DNA of 64,000 nt, from positions 20,868,153 to 20,932,152 of the forward strand of contig NC_134028.1 of assembly GCF_964204645.1 (NCBI RefSeq). The letters are read 5' to 3'. The position numbers were made by a program, and so were the translations under genes. Every line of letters begins with the position of its first letter. The first letter of the stretch is position 1. The DNA is from Tubulanus polymorphus. Lineage: Eukaryota; Nemertea; Palaeonemertea; Tubulaniformes; Tubulanidae. The notes under the pieces are model-generated. The model had not been told where the DNA came from. It searched no databases and was given only the letters and a program-made list of their open reading frames with translations. Positions 60,982 through 64,000 of the stretch are shown piece by piece.

Positions 60982-61950
60982 ATGGCTGCAACTTCCATTC
61001 TTCAGAACCTCACAAATCCCACTAATATTTACACAGGCCTCGTACTGGCTGCAACTACGATAAACGGAACCTATCTGTGGTGTTACCTCGTATTCGCCAG
61101 TCTTTGTTTAATTCTCGGATTCATCGGCAATTTCCTGATTGTAATAGTTATGATGCAACGTAAACTATGGCGACGTTCTTTCAGTCGTATGTTCGTTCAA
61201 CTAGCCGTCTGCGACACTTTGGTTCTCATCTGTTATTCGATAAAATATATCAACGTTATATCGTATACTTTTTACGGGAGGGAATTATTGGTCAAACCAT
61301 TAACGCGAGTTCAATGTATATGTTTTGAGTATATCATATCATTGTGCCTATCGAGCAGTCCGTGGACGCTGGTCCTCGTAGCAACCGAGCGAATGTGTGT
61401 GGTTTGCTTTCCGTTTAGAGGTCCTCGTTTCTGGAGCCCGAATACTGCTTCTATACTCTGTTCCTCCGTAATCTGCTTCGTAGCCCTGGGTCATAGCTAT
61501 TTATTTGTAACTATCGATATTAGTGGCAACGGTTGTATCATCAAAAATGTTCTCACATTTACCAAGCCTTTGTTAACGTCTATTATTTTCTCTGTCGGCC
61601 CGTTTATTTCGTTAGCGATCATGTCCACAATAACTTCGATCACTTTATTCAGAAAAAAGGCCAACTCAGAAACAACCCGAGCATCGAAATACTCAAACCA
61701 GGTAACCGTGTTAGTTCTGTTACTGTGCGCCTTCTTCATGGTTACAACATTCCCAACAGTTATTATGAGCCCTTTTCTCAGTACTAATTCGGAATTGAAA
61801 AATATCTTCGCTGCCCTAATTGATATCTTAGCGATAAACTATTCGTTTAATCTCTACTTGTATCTGGTGACGGGAAAAGAAATCAGAAACGAATTGCGGA
61901 ATTTGATTTTCGAAAAGAGACGCGATATATCACTGTATGTCAAACCTTAA
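60982..61950 (+). CDS. GPCR A (unit 4)
   Basis: Intact 322-residue copy, identical to unit 1 except Ala for Val at residue 2. Residue 2 is Ala in units 2-4, so unit 1 carries the derived state. Confidence 0.88.
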   Translation: MAATSILQNLTNPTNIYTGLVLAATTINGTYLWCYLVFASLCLILGFIGNFLIVIVMMQRKLWRRSFSRMFVQLAVCDTLVLICYSIKYINVISYTFYGRELLVKPLTRVQCICFEYIISLCLSSSPWTLVLVATERMCVVCFPFRGPRFWSPNTASILCSSVICFVALGHSYLFVTIDISGNGCIIKNVLTFTKPLLTSIIFSVGPFISLAIMSTITSITLFRKKANSETTRASKYSNQVTVLVLLLCAFFMVTTFPTVIMSPFLSTNSELKNIFAALIDILAINYSFNLYLYLVTGKEIRNELRNLIFEKRRDISLYVKP

Positions 61951-63597
61951 AACCCATCATCTCTCTAGTCTAAAATTACAATCGCAGAAGTTATAGCTAT
62001 ATCAGTACCGCGTTCAGTTTTCTATCTAATAGATTCAATCAATTATAAAATCTTTATCCGCTAAATTATACCAGTAACTCTCCAATAAAAATGGCATTCT
62101 CTGCCGGTCGAAGATGAGGAAATATTATGCAGTTTCGGGTTCTGTCTTCGACATAAGTACAAATGCCATATACGTTGAACGGAGCCCCCTCTGCCACACG
62201 ACAATGATCCATTGACATAGGGGGGCCATCAATTTTTGAAAAGTGCCCTTTCTCCAAATATTTGTGTCATATCAAACGGCCTATAGAACGGCCCCTTTTC
62301 GAGTCTCCCTTAAAAAAAGATATTCAAATGCGACGTACGGCCCTGACTTCCAGAATCAGTTAGCATTTACAGGGATAATCGGGGACTGAAATTCGGCGGC
62401 ACCTGTGTGAATTTGACTGTTACAAGTAGAAACTGACAAAAAAATTCAGAACACATCAAAGCCTGTGCCCGAAGCGTAATTTATCGTCTCCAGCAATTTC
62501 AGTGACATTATCAATACGCTATCAGATGAAGCTCATGGAAAAAAGGTAATGAGTGCTTGGACCGTCTACTTCATGGCGCAATCGATTGAGTAAAACTAAG
62601 TTTAGAGAGCTTACAGATGCTAACAAAAATTATCACGTGCTGCAAACGGAACATCTCTATGAAGCCCGATGGATAACGAAGATACGATGATTGTAACGAG
62701 TTTAGTTCTGACAGTCGGATACGGATGATAATCATTCATGACGCGGATGTTAATCAGACGATCTGCGACGTCTTGAAGTAAAGTGTAGTGACAAGTTCCG
62801 CCGAATTTGTAATTGAACCCGTCAAACGAGGCGTACGATAGATCATCTTAGTTCTGATCAGATAGGGTCTACTTTCTTCGCTTTTTGAAATCAACTTAAG
62901 CAAAATTTCTACGATTTCTTTTTTACGACGGCGCCCGGGGCTGGACAGAGCATACCATCTCTTAACATGATGACGAATTTTGTGCATACTACGACGAGTG
63001 AAGTTTCACGATAAATTATTATAAAACAACGATAAAAAAGTGTTTTATTTCAAACATATCTGTAGATATAAAAACATTGATCATATTTACATTCAAACCT
63101 GAAAGAAATAGATATGTTATTAACAAACAAATACAATTTGAAATCCTTATAAAAGCACAGTGTATGAAAATTATAACATCACAAAAATTCAAAACGTCGA
63201 ATTTGCACTAAATTATTATGAAAAGTTGCATAAATTTACATAAATTACACCCTGCAAAACCAAGTCATGACATGATAACAAAGTTACATAAAACGATATT
63301 GAAGATAAACGTATTGAAAACAATCTACAAAATATGAAACTATTCTGAAATCATTCACTACAAAATAAACAAAAATCCTGAAAAAGCAAAAACTCTGAAA
63401 TAGAAAATTTAATTAGTAACAACAAGAAAAACAACAGGAGCAGCGACATAAATATAACATCAATCATCATTAATGATGCACATCACTTAAAACAGAGTAA
63501 CATTTTATTTTTACTTAATCTAAGTCATCAGGAACATCAGGAATCTAAGTCATCAGTTTGAGAACAGGTTTTATCATTATGTAGGATCTCGCTGGTT

Positions 63598-63889
63598 CTA
63601 ATCCAATATGGCGTTCTCCGACTCATCACCAACTACAACACCTCCTAACGATCGTAACAACAACGGCATTTTCCCTCTTCTTTTCTGCTTGTGTTGTTTC
63701 TTCAAGTTTTTCTTGTTCTTCGAAGAGTTAGAGTCGTGTTGTTTCTGCCGAGTAGAATGGTCACATTGAGAATGTTTAGGTAGTTTGAGTTGTATGTTGT
63801 GCTCGGCGCATTCTTTTACGTAAAACTTCACGATAGCGCATTCGCAGTTTCTACCCGAAGGACATTCACAAACGTTATCAGTACAAGCC
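63598..63889 (-). CDS. BMPER-like gene, last exon only (unit 4, partial)
   Basis: Encodes the second half of the C8 domain (ACTDNVCECPSGRNCECA) and the Lys-rich tail through the stop codon. It matches unit 1 (Arg in PSGRN) rather than units 2 and 3 (Lys). The rest of the gene lies beyond the right edge. Confidence 0.85.
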
Positions 63890-64000
63890 CTGAAAATGAA
63901 ATAGAAATAAACCATTACCAGTCTAGTTTTTCTTTCATTATTTTCGTAACTCTCCTTACTCGGTACCAGCCAAATGAGGAAACTGATGGTGTAATTATAC

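Larger units (their letters stand above)
59837..64000 (+). repeat. Tandem cassette, unit 4 (cut by window end)
   Basis: The first 4.2 kb of a further unit, ending in intron 7 of the BMPER-like gene. The array therefore continues past the window. Confidence 0.92.

Overview
The window is animal nuclear DNA. Its genes are split by GT-AG introns or are single-exon receptors. They include a crossveinless-2/BMPER-like BMP modulator, class A GPCRs, an SLC22-type transporter and a CYP2-clan cytochrome P450. Between them lies AT-rich sequence full of LINE fragments, hairpin elements and microsatellites. The gene families and repeat types fit an invertebrate, perhaps a mollusc or other lophotrochozoan, but that placement is only an inference.

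Layout. Positions 1-8313 are single-copy: a foldback-like element (424-1200), an intronless P450 gene (2416-3924), several small hairpin elements, and the 5' half of a damaged SLC22 transporter gene (5808-8255). From 8314 to the right edge the window is a direct tandem array of one cassette: unit 1 8314-24281, unit 2 24282-43920, unit 3 43921-59836, unit 4 59837 to beyond 64000. Units 1 and 3 are about 16.0 and 15.9 kb. Unit 2 is 19.6 kb, mainly because a 3.5 kb LINE has landed in it.

Each cassette reads, in order: a LINE reverse-transcriptase relic, GPCR A (+), a pseudo-exon of a von Willebrand D domain (-), an eight-exon BMPER-like gene (-), GPCR B (+), a repeat-rich interval, a LINE 3' fragment with a (TA)n tail, GPCR C (+), a hammerhead-ribozyme-like hairpin, a second LINE fragment, and the last two exons of an SLC22 transporter with no upstream exons.

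Copies differ in state. GPCR A is open in all four units and the BMPER-like gene in all three complete units. GPCR B is open only in unit 1: units 2 and 3 carry different CGA-to-TGA nonsense changes. GPCR C is open in units 1 and 3 and frameshifted in unit 2. Shared variants are not consistent along the array: the right half of unit 1 is almost identical to that of unit 3, while parts of its left side resemble unit 4. This suggests gene conversion, higher-order duplication or an assembly effect.

No operon-like link is implied. The co-duplication raises the dosage of a secreted BMP regulator and three orphan peptide-receptor-like GPCRs together. All functions are assigned by motif recognition only.
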